Assembly: GCF_017744115.1 (NCBI RefSeq)
Contig: NZ_JAGHQW010000008.1
Coordinates: 62,001-126,000 of the forward strand
Length of the DNA: 64,000 bases
Source: Salinisphaera sp. G21_0
GTDB taxonomy: Bacteria; Pseudomonadota; Gammaproteobacteria; Pseudomonadales; Endozoicomonadaceae
Direction of reading: 5' to 3'
This document shows, one piece after another, positions 56,610-64,000 of the stretch; position 1 is the first letter of the stretch, and each line of letters opens with the position of its first letter. Made by a program: the position numbers and the translations under genes. The notes under the pieces were generated by a model. The model was given only the letters and a program-made list of their open reading frames with translations. It was not told where the DNA came from and made no database searches.

Positions 56610-57185
56610 ATGAAAAAAAATGGAGTCAGGTTCTACGTTGCCGGTCTTTCCAACGTAGCCATTTTGCTGGTTCTTTTGATACCCCTGTTTTCTGCAAAGA
56701 GTTTTGCCCGGGACACTATAAAAAATGATAAACAGGATTATCCTGTCTGGGAGCAGTGGCAGACGGTTGGGCATTCAACCTTGAAATGGGGCTTATGGGA
56801 TATTTACGATGCCCAGTTGAAAACGCCCTCCGGCCGTTATGACATTGCTGAACCCGCTTCCACTGATGTGGCGCTGCTTATCGACTATCGACGAAAGATC
56901 AGTAAAAAACGGTTGCTTTCGGCAACAGACCAACAGTGGGCTCACCTCGGGGTATCCCGGGAGAATAGAAAACGCTGGCTTAAGCAACTCAGCAAAATAT
57001 GGAAGGGCGTTCGTGCGGGTGATCGCCTGGTCTTTGTGCTGTCGGCATCCGGCGGACGTTTTTATTTCGGCCACCGTTTTCTGGGCAGGATTGACGATGT
57101 GCAGCTGGCCAGAACCTTTATGGATATCTGGCTTTCAGACAATACAGCCTACCCGGAACTTCGGCAACAACTTATCGGGAAATAG
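56610..57185 (+). CDS. exported chalcone-isomerase-like protein
   Basis: The 191-residue protein begins with a signal peptide (VAILLVLLIPLFSAKSFA) and then follows the bacterial chalcone-isomerase-like family: LKWGLWDIYDAQLKTPSG, ALLIDYRRKISKKRLL, GDRLVFVLSASGGRFYFG, LGRIDD and FMDIWLSDNTAYPELRQQL. Bacterial members share the fold but usually lack the flavonoid active site, and their role is not known; it should act in the periplasm. It lies 78 bases upstream of the peroxidase fusion gene on the same strand. Confidence 0.8.
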   Translation: MKKNGVRFYVAGLSNVAILLVLLIPLFSAKSFARDTIKNDKQDYPVWEQWQTVGHSTLKWGLWDIYDAQLKTPSGRYDIAEPASTDVALLIDYRRKISKKRLLSATDQQWAHLGVSRENRKRWLKQLSKIWKGVRAGDRLVFVLSASGGRFYFGHRFLGRIDDVQLARTFMDIWLSDNTAYPELRQQLIGK

Positions 57186-57263
57186 GGAATTGTCCCGAAA
57201 TTATTTCGTGACAATTACTGACGCCCATTCAAAAGTTACAGATTGCTCGGTCGATGATAGCTA

Positions 57264-60200
57264 ATGATGGAATTCATTAGTCTATTTTCTATGAACAATA
57301 AAACTGTTTTCTTTTATCTTGGTGTTGTCTTATGTGGGCTTTCCCGGTTTGCAGATGCTGACGTGTTAACAGATATCTCAGACGCATCGATCGGGAAGTT
57401 GCTCAGATCCCATCAGATTACCGGCACACCTGAACCGGATACACCTTTGGAGCCGTTTACCTCTCCGGTGGTGAAGTTAGGCAAAAAGTTATTTTTCAGC
57501 CCCGATTTAAGCCTCAGTGGCACAGTGTCCTGTGCCACTTGCCATCATCCCCAAACCGCTGGCGGTGATGGCCTGGCACTGCCTGTCGGTGTGATCGTTA
57601 ACGACCACAGGCTGTTCGGGCAAAAGCGGCTGGATGCCCTGAAAGGTTTATATCCGGACCAATACGAAGAGCTGCTGATCCCCAGAAACTCACCGACGGT
57701 ATTTAATGCATCGCTGTACAGAGAGAATCTATTCTGGGATGGCCGTTTGCAGTACCTTCAGGAAGCGTTACCCGATGCTGTTATGGCCTCACCTTCCTGT
57801 GGTGTTGGTGGTAATGGACGGCTGGTGCGTCTTGGTAATGGCTATTCCAATTTGCGACCGGAATGCTATGAGGAGAAGAACCTGTTGCAGGCACAGGCCC
57901 GGCTACCGATGGTCTCGCCCTTTGAAATGAAGGGCTTGAAAGATGCCCACTACAATAACCATGAACTCTATGAAGTCATCATACAACGACTTCAGTCTAA
58001 CCCGCAGTGGTGCAGTGCTTTCCGGCAGGCTTTTGCTGATTCAGAAGCAGCCACCTGCAAAGAGATGATCCATATCGACCGGGTTACCGAGGCATTATCC
58101 AGGTTTCAGGGGCACCTGGTGTTTATCGATAATGCTTTTTTTCGTTACGTAAAAGGAAAGGGGGATTTGACGCCCCTGGAAAAAGAGGGGTTGAAGCTTT
58201 TTTTTACGCCACTGGTTCGCAATGGTGCCGGTTGCGCGGGGTGCCACAGTGGCAATAATCTGTCCGATGAGCAGTTTTATAATATTGGTGTTGCGCCTTA
58301 CGGACGGGGAGCTAATGGACGCGGTCTGGACTACGGTCGTAAAAATTTCAATTTCAGGCAGATACCCTATTCGTTCCGTACCCCAAGTCTGCTTAATGTT
58401 GCTTTGACCGGGCCTTATTTTCACAATGGCTCAGCCGGGTCACTTTACCGGGTAATAGAGGCACATACGCTGCAATGGCAACACCTCCAGATGGGTGACA
58501 GAAAAAATGAGTCGCCAATCGTTCGGACTATCCGCAGTATCGCCACGCAATCCCCGGATTACCTGAAGTTGCCTTACCAATTGGAACCGTCCAGGATCAA
58601 GGCATTAATTGCATTTCTTAACACATTGACAGACTCGTGTGTGAATAAACGTCAGTGTATGGAGTATCTGGTAGACCGGCAGCCTATTATCACGGAGCTG
58701 GAAAAAACAGATGATGTAAAGCAATCGTTGCTGCCTTTGGTTCAAGCGCCAGAATTATCAGAACAGGCGGTGGCAACACCTCCCGTGCAAGGCTGTGCAG
58801 GAAATACCACGGACATAAAATCTGTTGATGTTACTGCCACGCCGTTAACGAATATCACTCAGTCCAGCGATCTGGACCATCAGCGGGTTATTGGTCTGAT
58901 TAAGCCCGGATGGTTAATGGATATCGTCAATTGGTCTGGCGTGTCTGCATTTGATATTGATAACGATTGCCTGGATGACTTGATTTTCAATGATAATCAG
59001 GGAAATGTCATCGTCTACTACCAGCAGCCATCCGGTGGGTTTCGAAAAGAGGTGCTGCAGCTTCCCGATATCAATACAGGCGGTGCCATTACTCCGCTGG
59101 TGGCGGATATTGATGGTGACTACAAGGCAGACCTCTTTCTCGGGAACAGTGGCCGTTATTTTCCCCAGATTATTTTTAATATGGTCGAAGCTCCAACATC
59201 CATGGTGTTGAACAATGTTAAGGGTCCGACGTTAAACGCCAGTTTTGGTGATCTTGATCAGGATGGGCATCTGGATATGGTGATGGCCTTCTGGCGTACC
59301 TACAAGTCAGCACGTCAGCCACAGGTGTGGCGTAATCATGGCTATCGTAACCTGAGGCCGGAGGGTATCGTCTATCCTGGCCTGAGGCACAGCTATGGTG
59401 ATGTCATGCTTGGGGATGGTGTGATTAATCAGCAGCATGAGCTGCCATTGTTTGGCGATAGTGATTTTACCTTTACCCCCAATATGGTTGATTTTGATAA
59501 TAATGGCACCACGGATGTGCTCCTGACAGCGGATTTTTTTACTTCTCAACTCTGGCAATCAACGTCTGAAGGCTTGAAAGATGTCACGGATATCAATGTC
59601 ATTAATGGCAGTTTTGGCATGGGTGCCGCCATCGCCGATTTTGATAATGATGGCGATATGGATTGGTTTGAGAGCAGTATTTACAGCCCTGAGAAGAATA
59701 AGAGATATACCGGAAACCGGCTGTATGAAAACTCAGGAAATTTTAACGTCAGCGATGCTACGGAAAAATCAGGTTTGCGAAAAGGTGGGTGGGGCTGGGG
59801 CAGTTGTGCCGCTGATTTTAATAATGACGGGTTGCTGGATATTTTTCATGTCACCGGTTACGGAGCCATTCCTGAAACAGCTGATTTCAACTCTGAACAG
59901 GAAAGGCAGTTGCAACTTAAGTTTTTGCAAAGCCACGATGCATTTAATAACGCCAGACCAAGGCTGTTTATTAACCGGGGTGGCATGACATTTTCAGATG
60001 AGTCCGCCGCGTGGGGGTTAACCGAGGTGAATGATGGCCGTGGCATTGTCTGCTTCGATTATCAGCAGGATGGCGATATTGATATTGTCATCAGCAACTG
60101 GGAAGGCAGGCCAACGTTCTATCGCAACAACAATACAGACAACAATGACTGGCTATCGGTAAAGCTGGTGGGTTTGCCGGGAAATACCGAGGCGTTGGGA

Positions 60201-60431
60201 GCCAAGCTCTATCTGCATACTGATCAGGGGGTGCAGTATCGTGAGTTGCGCTTTGAGAACAACTACGTATCCGCCAACCCCAGGCAGTCTCACTTTGGCC
60301 TGGGGCGGGATAGGAGCATTGACAAACTGGTGATTGAGTGGCCTGCACCTGACCGTGAATCAACAATAATAACCACGCCGGACAAAAACCAGCGACTGGT
60401 TATCCATCACCCGGCCCTGGAACAAAACTAA
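57264..60431 (+). CDS. dihaem cytochrome c peroxidase fused to FG-GAP repeats and UnbV domain
   Basis: After a signal peptide (VFFYLGVVLCGLSRFADA), residues ~40-480 are a MauG/CcpA-type dihaem peroxidase with two CxxCH haem sites, SCATCHHPQTAGGDG (Cys90, Cys93, His94) and GAGCAGCHSGNNLSD (Cys324, Cys327, His328). Residues ~540-950 contain seven FG-GAP/VCBS-type calcium-binding turns (DIDGDYKADLFLGN; DFDNDGDMDWFESS; DYQQDGDIDIVISN), and the end is an ASPIC/UnbV domain (RELRFENNYVSANPRQSHFG). It would act in the periplasm or at the surface in peroxide removal or oxidation of a partner; the FG-GAP part suggests binding to protein or sugar. Met10 (57291) is an alternative start. The length, 1055 residues, is far above a normal peroxidase. 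Confidence 0.88.
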   Translation: MMEFISLFSMNNKTVFFYLGVVLCGLSRFADADVLTDISDASIGKLLRSHQITGTPEPDTPLEPFTSPVVKLGKKLFFSPDLSLSGTVSCATCHHPQTAGGDGLALPVGVIVNDHRLFGQKRLDALKGLYPDQYEELLIPRNSPTVFNASLYRENLFWDGRLQYLQEALPDAVMASPSCGVGGNGRLVRLGNGYSNLRPECYEEKNLLQAQARLPMVSPFEMKGLKDAHYNNHELYEVIIQRLQSNPQWCSAFRQAFADSEAATCKEMIHIDRVTEALSRFQGHLVFIDNAFFRYVKGKGDLTPLEKEGLKLFFTPLVRNGAGCAGCHSGNNLSDEQFYNIGVAPYGRGANGRGLDYGRKNFNFRQIPYSFRTPSLLNVALTGPYFHNGSAGSLYRVIEAHTLQWQHLQMGDRKNESPIVRTIRSIATQSPDYLKLPYQLEPSRIKALIAFLNTLTDSCVNKRQCMEYLVDRQPIITELEKTDDVKQSLLPLVQAPELSEQAVATPPVQGCAGNTTDIKSVDVTATPLTNITQSSDLDHQRVIGLIKPGWLMDIVNWSGVSAFDIDNDCLDDLIFNDNQGNVIVYYQQPSGGFRKEVLQLPDINTGGAITPLVADIDGDYKADLFLGNSGRYFPQIIFNMVEAPTSMVLNNVKGPTLNASFGDLDQDGHLDMVMAFWRTYKSARQPQVWRNHGYRNLRPEGIVYPGLRHSYGDVMLGDGVINQQHELPLFGDSDFTFTPNMVDFDNNGTTDVLLTADFFTSQLWQSTSEGLKDVTDINVINGSFGMGAAIADFDNDGDMDWFESSIYSPEKNKRYTGNRLYENSGNFNVSDATEKSGLRKGGWGWGSCAADFNNDGLLDIFHVTGYGAIPETADFNSEQERQLQLKFLQSHDAFNNARPRLFINRGGMTFSDESAAWGLTEVNDGRGIVCFDYQQDGDIDIVISNWEGRPTFYRNNNTDNNDWLSVKLVGLPGNTEALGAKLYLHTDQGVQYRELRFENNYVSANPRQSHFGLGRDRSIDKLVIEWPAPDRESTIITTPDKNQRLVIHHPALEQN

Positions 60432-60440
60432 ATCATCCCT

Positions 60441-60605
60441 TAAGTAGCTGGCCATATGGAATCGAATATTTCTGGCTACTTGGGCTGGTACTATGCGAGG
60501 CACAACGGAGGGAGCATAGCCGTAGCTATGTGACCGGAGTTGTAACGAAGCAGAGTGCCAGCACAAGTAGCCAGAAATATATGATTTCATATGGTTAGCT
60601 ACTTA
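60441..60605. repeat. large imperfect palindrome (TAAGTAGCT element)
   Basis: Two arms of about 56 bases, the left starting TAAGTAGCTGGCCATATGGA and the right ending ATGGTTAGCTACTTA, are inverted copies of each other with few mismatches; both contain ATATTTCTGGCTACTTG or its complement. The centre has a smaller palindrome (CATAGCCGTAGCTATG). It lies between convergent genes and could fold into a long hairpin that terminates both. Partial copies occur at 18561-18592 and near 61246. Confidence 0.75.
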
Positions 60606-61204
60606 TGCCGGGGGAAATGGCTGTTGAAGTGAGGAGCGTTCAGTGAGATGTCGGCATCCAGGGTTATGTTCAGGAACTCCACCAGCATCACGGCAGTCAG
60701 CCCCCAGATCAGATACTCTCCATAGTAAAAGGACGGCATCATGTAGTCCTGGTTGCGCAGTTTCCAATGGTTGAACGTCAGGTTGCCCTTGTCCAGAAAG
60801 TAGCTTAACGGGACTTTAAAAATACGATCCAGCTCTGCCATATTGGCTCTTAGTGGTGTGTCTGCGGCAATAATCCCGACAATAGGGGTGACTTCCAGAC
60901 CAAAGCGCGAGACCACCGAGCCGGTTTGGCCGATGATTCTGACGGCTTCCGGGGGGAGGGCGATCTCCTCAAAGGACTCTCTCAATGCGGTATGGACCAG
61001 GTCTCTGTCGGACAGGTCACGCTTGCCTCCCGGGAACGCAACCTCGCCACTGTGGGTGCTCATATGGGGGGCTCGCCGGGTAAACACCAGCTCTGGTTCC
61101 GGTGCATTGGTAATGGGTATCAGCACTGCGGCTTCTGGCAGTTGGGCATCTATTGTTCTGGGCTGGTGGTTTTGCAGCCGTTCTTCAACCTGGTTCAACA
61201 TCAT
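60599..61204 (-). CDS. CoA pyrophosphatase, NudL-like Nudix hydrolase
   Basis: The 201-residue protein has the CoA-type Nudix signature: LVFTRRAPHMSTHSGEVAFP, then GGKRDLSDRDLVHTALRESF and EEIAL, with the metal-binding RE..EE residues. NudL-type enzymes split CoA and its derivatives. The rest (FGLEVTPIVGIIAAD; FKVPLSYFL; IWGLTAVMLVEFL) also follows this family. The gene's TAG stop lies within the end of the palindromic repeat, so the element borders or has trimmed the C-terminus. Confidence 0.88.
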   Translation of the reverse strand: MMLNQVEERLQNHQPRTIDAQLPEAAVLIPITNAPEPELVFTRRAPHMSTHSGEVAFPGGKRDLSDRDLVHTALRESFEEIALPPEAVRIIGQTGSVVSRFGLEVTPIVGIIAADTPLRANMAELDRIFKVPLSYFLDKGNLTFNHWKLRNQDYMMPSFYYGEYLIWGLTAVMLVEFLNITLDADISLNAPHFNSHFPRHK

Positions 61205-61587
61205 GGTGACTTCAGAGGCATCCTTGCAAGGGACTTGAATTTATCATAAGTAGCTCAGCCGGATTTATCCAGTGTTCTTAGGGCCTGTTGACATTTTGTT
61301 GCCTGCACAGAGTGAATGACCATACTGCCTTAGTCGTGTATAAAGCATCGACACGCAGTCGTCTCTCTTGCTCAAAAAGCATCCTGACTCAGAATTTATC
61401 GGTGACATTGCCAGTGCTTTCTACCCGGTCTGGGAAAAGGTCGCCGCCCGCTCCCCGCAAAAGCACAAGCGGTCACGGCTTTTCGGATAGCGGGAGGCGG
61501 GTAACGGCTGTAGAAATGTGAAAGTTATTTCAGGACAGTTACTTGACGTCTACCCTAAGAGATCAGTTTCACCGTGAGGAACTGATT
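61205..61587. other. intergenic region without clear gene
   Basis: It contains a short TAAGTAGCT repeat arm near 61246. A frame near 61385-61490 reads FIGDIASAFYPVWEKVAAR, protein-like but broken by stops; it may be a gene fossil. I see no promoter or terminator of note. Confidence 0.35.
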
Positions 61588-62178
61588 ATGCAAAATGTAA
61601 ACTCTGGAGCCGCTTCATCACAACTCACCGGATATGTTACCCCACCGGTTGCGGTTGGTCGTTCACCATCTCCCCCCGTCGCCGCAGTTGCCAGCGTGCT
61701 TCCGACTCCTGGCCTGAGTCCGGAACTATGCCTGCAAGAAGAAAAAATGTCGACCAATGGTACTAAACCTGTAACAAACAGAAATGTGGCACTTTCGGCA
61801 CCAAGTGCTCAACGTGATGAAATCAGCAAACCTTTTCGAGACGATGGCAACCCTGATACCGCGGGTATTTCATCCACAAATACCGAAAAGAGGATTATAA
61901 GTGACATGAAGGATGAGTTGATAAAACTCGTTCGCCCTCTGCTTTGGAATAATGCTCGCATTTGTGGGCTGGCACTCACTGGCAAAACCAGAGACCAACT
62001 TAAGTTCAAGGTGACGGCGGATTATGATTGCAGCCCGGAAGAAAAGCGGATGTTGCTCGCCGAAATAGAGCGCTTCATGCAAGATAATGTTCCGCAGAGG
62101 TTGCGAAATGAGTTTAAACTCGTAATTGATTACAGTGGGCCTATTGAAGCCTTGAGTTCTGACCCTGTGAATTCATAA
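61588..62178 (+). CDS. hypothetical protein, effector-like
   Basis: I do not recognise this 196-residue protein. Its first ~100 residues are Pro/Ser/Thr-rich and disordered (VTPPVAVGRSPSPPVAAV); the rest is a small mixed domain (DELIKLVRPLLWNNARICGL; FKLVIDYSGPIEAL). ATG 61588 (MQNVNSG) is chosen because GTGAGGAA lies eight bases before it; the frame is open to 61543. The disordered N-terminus with a compact C-terminal domain resembles secreted effectors, but this is weak evidence. Confidence 0.5.
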   Translation: MQNVNSGAASSQLTGYVTPPVAVGRSPSPPVAAVASVLPTPGLSPELCLQEEKMSTNGTKPVTNRNVALSAPSAQRDEISKPFRDDGNPDTAGISSTNTEKRIISDMKDELIKLVRPLLWNNARICGLALTGKTRDQLKFKVTADYDCSPEEKRMLLAEIERFMQDNVPQRLRNEFKLVIDYSGPIEALSSDPVNS

Positions 62179-62457
62179 GTGGAAAATATGGCAGCAATCA
62201 GGATGCCTCCCTTAGTTCTTGTTCTTAAGGTAGACATTAAGGATTCTTCATGATGGTAAACTGAACCCTGTCCTCTTTCAGCGTTTGATGAGGGGGCGGT
62301 TGCCTGGCAGGTGCTGCGGGTCTTGCATTGGAACCACAAAAGAAAAGCTTTTCCCGTTAATGAAGCAAGTAGATCGACAGTTTGTTCATCTCTGAGGTTT
62401 TGTTACTCTGTTATTGTCCTTCTTTACCCATCTGCCAGAAACAAGGAGTGAACGTTG

Positions 62458-63018
62458 ATGACAGGACCCTCTGTGCATTACTGCAGTGTCTGCGGTCATA
62501 AGACTCAAAGAAAAGTGCCTGAAGGGGATCATCGCCTGCGGGATGTGTGTAGTCACTGTCATACGATTCATTATCAGAACCCCAGGGTTATCACCGGGTG
62601 CCTGCCCGTTTACCAGGATAAGGTATTGATGTGTAAACGGGCGATTGAGCCCAGAAAGGGGTTCTGGACACTGCCCGGTGGCTTTATGGAGTTGGGCGAA
62701 ACCATCGAAGAGGGAGCGGCACGGGAAACCCGCGAAGAAGCCTGTGCGGATGTTACCATTGAGTCACTTTATACGCTGTTTAATGTGGTGCATGTCGGTC
62801 AGCTGTCGGCTTTTTTTCTGGCGAGACTGGAACGGCCGGATTTTGCCCCGGGGGAGGAGAGTCTGGAGGTGGCCCTCTTTGAAGAAGATGAGATTCCCTG
62901 GGACCAACTGGCTTTTTCTACCATAAGCCGGACGCTTCGCTATTATTTTGCCGATCGCCGGGAAGGCACGTTTCCCATGAGGCTTGAGTATGTCACGCCT
63001 CCACAGCGGCAAGATTGA
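62458..63018 (+). CDS. Nudix hydrolase with N-terminal zinc ribbon
   Basis: The 186-residue protein begins with a zinc ribbon (YCSVCGHKT and DVCSHCHTIHYQNP, four Cys) followed by a full Nudix box, LPGGFMELGETIEEGAARET then REEACADV, matching G-x5-E-x7-RE-U-x-EE. This plan is that of the NudC-like ADP-ribose/NADH group. AAGGAG 11 bases upstream supports ATG 62458. Its 3' end overlaps the convergent NIF3-like gene by 26 bases. The exact nucleotide substrate is unknown. Confidence 0.88.
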   Translation: MTGPSVHYCSVCGHKTQRKVPEGDHRLRDVCSHCHTIHYQNPRVITGCLPVYQDKVLMCKRAIEPRKGFWTLPGGFMELGETIEEGAARETREEACADVTIESLYTLFNVVHVGQLSAFFLARLERPDFAPGEESLEVALFEEDEIPWDQLAFSTISRTLRYYFADRREGTFPMRLEYVTPPQRQD

Positions 63019-63373
63019 CCGGGTGAAAATCGAAGGCAGGCATTTCATAAGGGTGTGCCTGCAGTAGCGCCTCAATGGCGGGTTTTAAAAACGGCTCCTG
63101 ACAAAGCATTTCTACTTTCCAGGTTTCTTCTGAATGGATTTCGCCGGGTTGCCCGGAGAAGGGCTGGCTTCCCGGCAAGGGGCGAAACTGGCCGGTCCCC
63201 GGGGTTTGCCAGCAACAGCAATCATAGTTTCCATAACGACCAGCACCGGCATTGAACAGGGCCTCCTTGACTGTTTCAAGCCAGGGGGAAGGAATCATGA
63301 CACAGACTTTGTACACCTGAGTTTCAGACTTTTGAGAAAGGTGTGCTTCACATTGTGCAGATGATTCCTTCAT
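62993..63373 (-). CDS. NIF3/YqfO-like short protein
   Basis: Of 126 residues, positions ~20-120 match the small PII/CutA-like YqfO domain linked to the NIF3 family: YKVCVMIPSPWLETVKEALF, AGAGRYGNYDCCCWQT, GTGQFRPLPGSQPF and AHPYEMPAFDFHPV. The family's function is unclear, though it is widespread. Its ATG is right behind the TAA of the upstream acyltransferase gene (two bases between), so the two are translationally coupled. Confidence 0.85.
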   Translation of the reverse strand: MKESSAQCEAHLSQKSETQVYKVCVMIPSPWLETVKEALFNAGAGRYGNYDCCCWQTPGTGQFRPLPGSQPFSGQPGEIHSEETWKVEMLCQEPFLKPAIEALLQAHPYEMPAFDFHPVNLAAVEA

Positions 63374-63375
63374 GC

Positions 63376-64000
63376 TTATGAACCGTAGCGGAAACGATTA
63401 ATCACCGGCTGGGCGTACATCTTTAAGAACCAGGGGCGGTATAGCTCAGGGCAGCGCTCCAGGTGTCGGGTGAATTCATCGCGTTTTTTCAGCAGATCTA
63501 TGGCCGGGAATAACTGTTCGATCCCAGGAACCTGAATAACCTGCTCATGCTGGTTGATCTCACTGCTGATTGCTTCCCAGGCAAACAGGTTGGATGGCTG
63601 CAACTCATAGCTATGGTGAATCTGATGGTTAACCTCTTGAACCACCGAGGCGGCATCTTCAAAGTCCTCTGTCAGCGGTTTGCCAAACGCAACATGTACA
63701 TGCCCTTTGTAACCATCTATGCCTGTGACGATGCTTTTCAAATCTTCATCGTCGGCTTTCAGATACTGACCGGTCTGTTGTTTCTCATACAGTTCCCGGG
63801 CCTTGTCGCAGTCGCATGGGTCGAACTCGTAGGAGATAGAGACCGGTACAATATTCAGTGAGCGGATATTGTCAGCAAAAGCGCTCTGCCTGCCACGACG
63901 GCTCAGGTTAAACATCTTGATAATGGCCGGATCGGTCTGGTCATTACCATCCTTGGCCCGGCCTTCGCTCTGGGCAATCCAGACCGGCTGGCCTTCATCG
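63376..64000 (-). CDS. 1-acyl-glycerol-phosphate-type acyltransferase, C-terminal part (partial)
   Basis: The frame is open to the right edge, so the N-terminus, including the expected HX4D motif, lies outside the window. The visible 207 residues begin DEGQPVWIAQSEGRAKDGND, a substrate-binding EGR motif as in PlsC-family acyltransferases, followed by KMFNLSRRG and IVPVSISYEFDPCD. Members move acyl chains to glycerophospholipids at the inner membrane. It is followed after two bases by the NIF3-like gene. Confidence 0.75.
   Translation of the reverse strand, partial: DEGQPVWIAQSEGRAKDGNDQTDPAIIKMFNLSRRGRQSAFADNIRSLNIVPVSISYEFDPCDCDKARELYEKQQTGQYLKADDEDLKSIVTGIDGYKGHVHVAFGKPLTEDFEDAASVVQEVNHQIHHSYELQPSNLFAWEAISSEINQHEQVIQVPGIEQLFPAIDLLKKRDEFTRHLERCPELYRPWFLKMYAQPVINRFRYGS

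Noticed and set aside
61288-61521. 77-codon + strand frame
   Set aside because: Low-complexity composition, no ribosome binding site, and a competing broken frame reads more like protein.

Overview
The window reads as the chromosome of an Endozoicomonas-like marine symbiotic gammaproteobacterium. This placement is inferred: the housekeeping genes are clearly gammaproteobacterial (ffh, rpsP-rimM-trmD-rplS, ypjD, corB/yfjD, xerD-dsbC), and between them lies a very dense set of eukaryote-like and effector-like genes, with large ankyrin proteins, repeat proteins and host-directed enzyme folds. I saw no rRNA, tRNA or CRISPR array.

Layout. 1-6.7 kb: the end of a type VI secretion operon on the + strand (hcp, tssB, tssC, a second tssC-like gene, tssE, tssF, tssG). 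6.7-17.6 kb: a minus-strand effector block with an all-helical protein of unknown function, a YopT-type cysteine protease, two paralogous basic-repeat proteins plus a frameshifted third copy, a protein with a BIR domain and a C-terminal region resembling the NEL ubiquitin-ligase domain, and a 37-residue 'CCLRG' repeat protein with a nucleotidyltransferase-like motif. 17.9-21.4 kb: a ferritin-like protein, a DUF2237 protein, hypothetical genes and a locus broken at two A-tracts. 21.4-27.5 kb: two ankyrin proteins, the first ending in a SOCS-box-like motif. 28-31.7 kb: class A beta-lactamase, SDR oxidoreductase, dsbC, xerD. 31.8-41.4 kb: two paralogous ankyrin genes and a Fic-like gene, forming a tandem duplication whose second Fic copy survives only as a fragment. 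41.5-48 kb: the ffh...rpsP-rimM-trmD-rplS ribosome/SRP locus, interrupted between ffh and rpsP by a USP-like (deubiquitinase-like) gene. 48.2-56 kb: ypjD and corB, interrupted by a 1659-residue protein with a SidE-type HD phosphodiesterase-like domain and a kinase-like region. 56-64 kb: a Cys-rich small protein, a chalcone-isomerase-like exported protein, a dihaem peroxidase/FG-GAP/UnbV fusion, two Nudix hydrolases, a NIF3/YqfO-like protein and an acyltransferase cut by the window edge.

How it fits together. The most striking theme is a predicted toolkit aimed at the host ubiquitin and signalling systems: BIR plus NEL-like, ankyrin plus SOCS box, USP-like protease, SidE-type phosphodiesterase-like domain, Fic-like, YopT-like. 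Several of these genes sit as single insertions inside otherwise conserved housekeeping neighbourhoods. The genes are mostly on the minus strand, carry low-complexity N-termini with no signal peptide, and are separated by palindromic repeats, a MITE-like element and pseudogene fragments, so the region looks like an actively rearranging effector archipelago. Delivery by the neighbouring type VI system or by a type III system elsewhere is inference; the sequence does not show which. All domain calls come from reading motifs by eye, without database searches.
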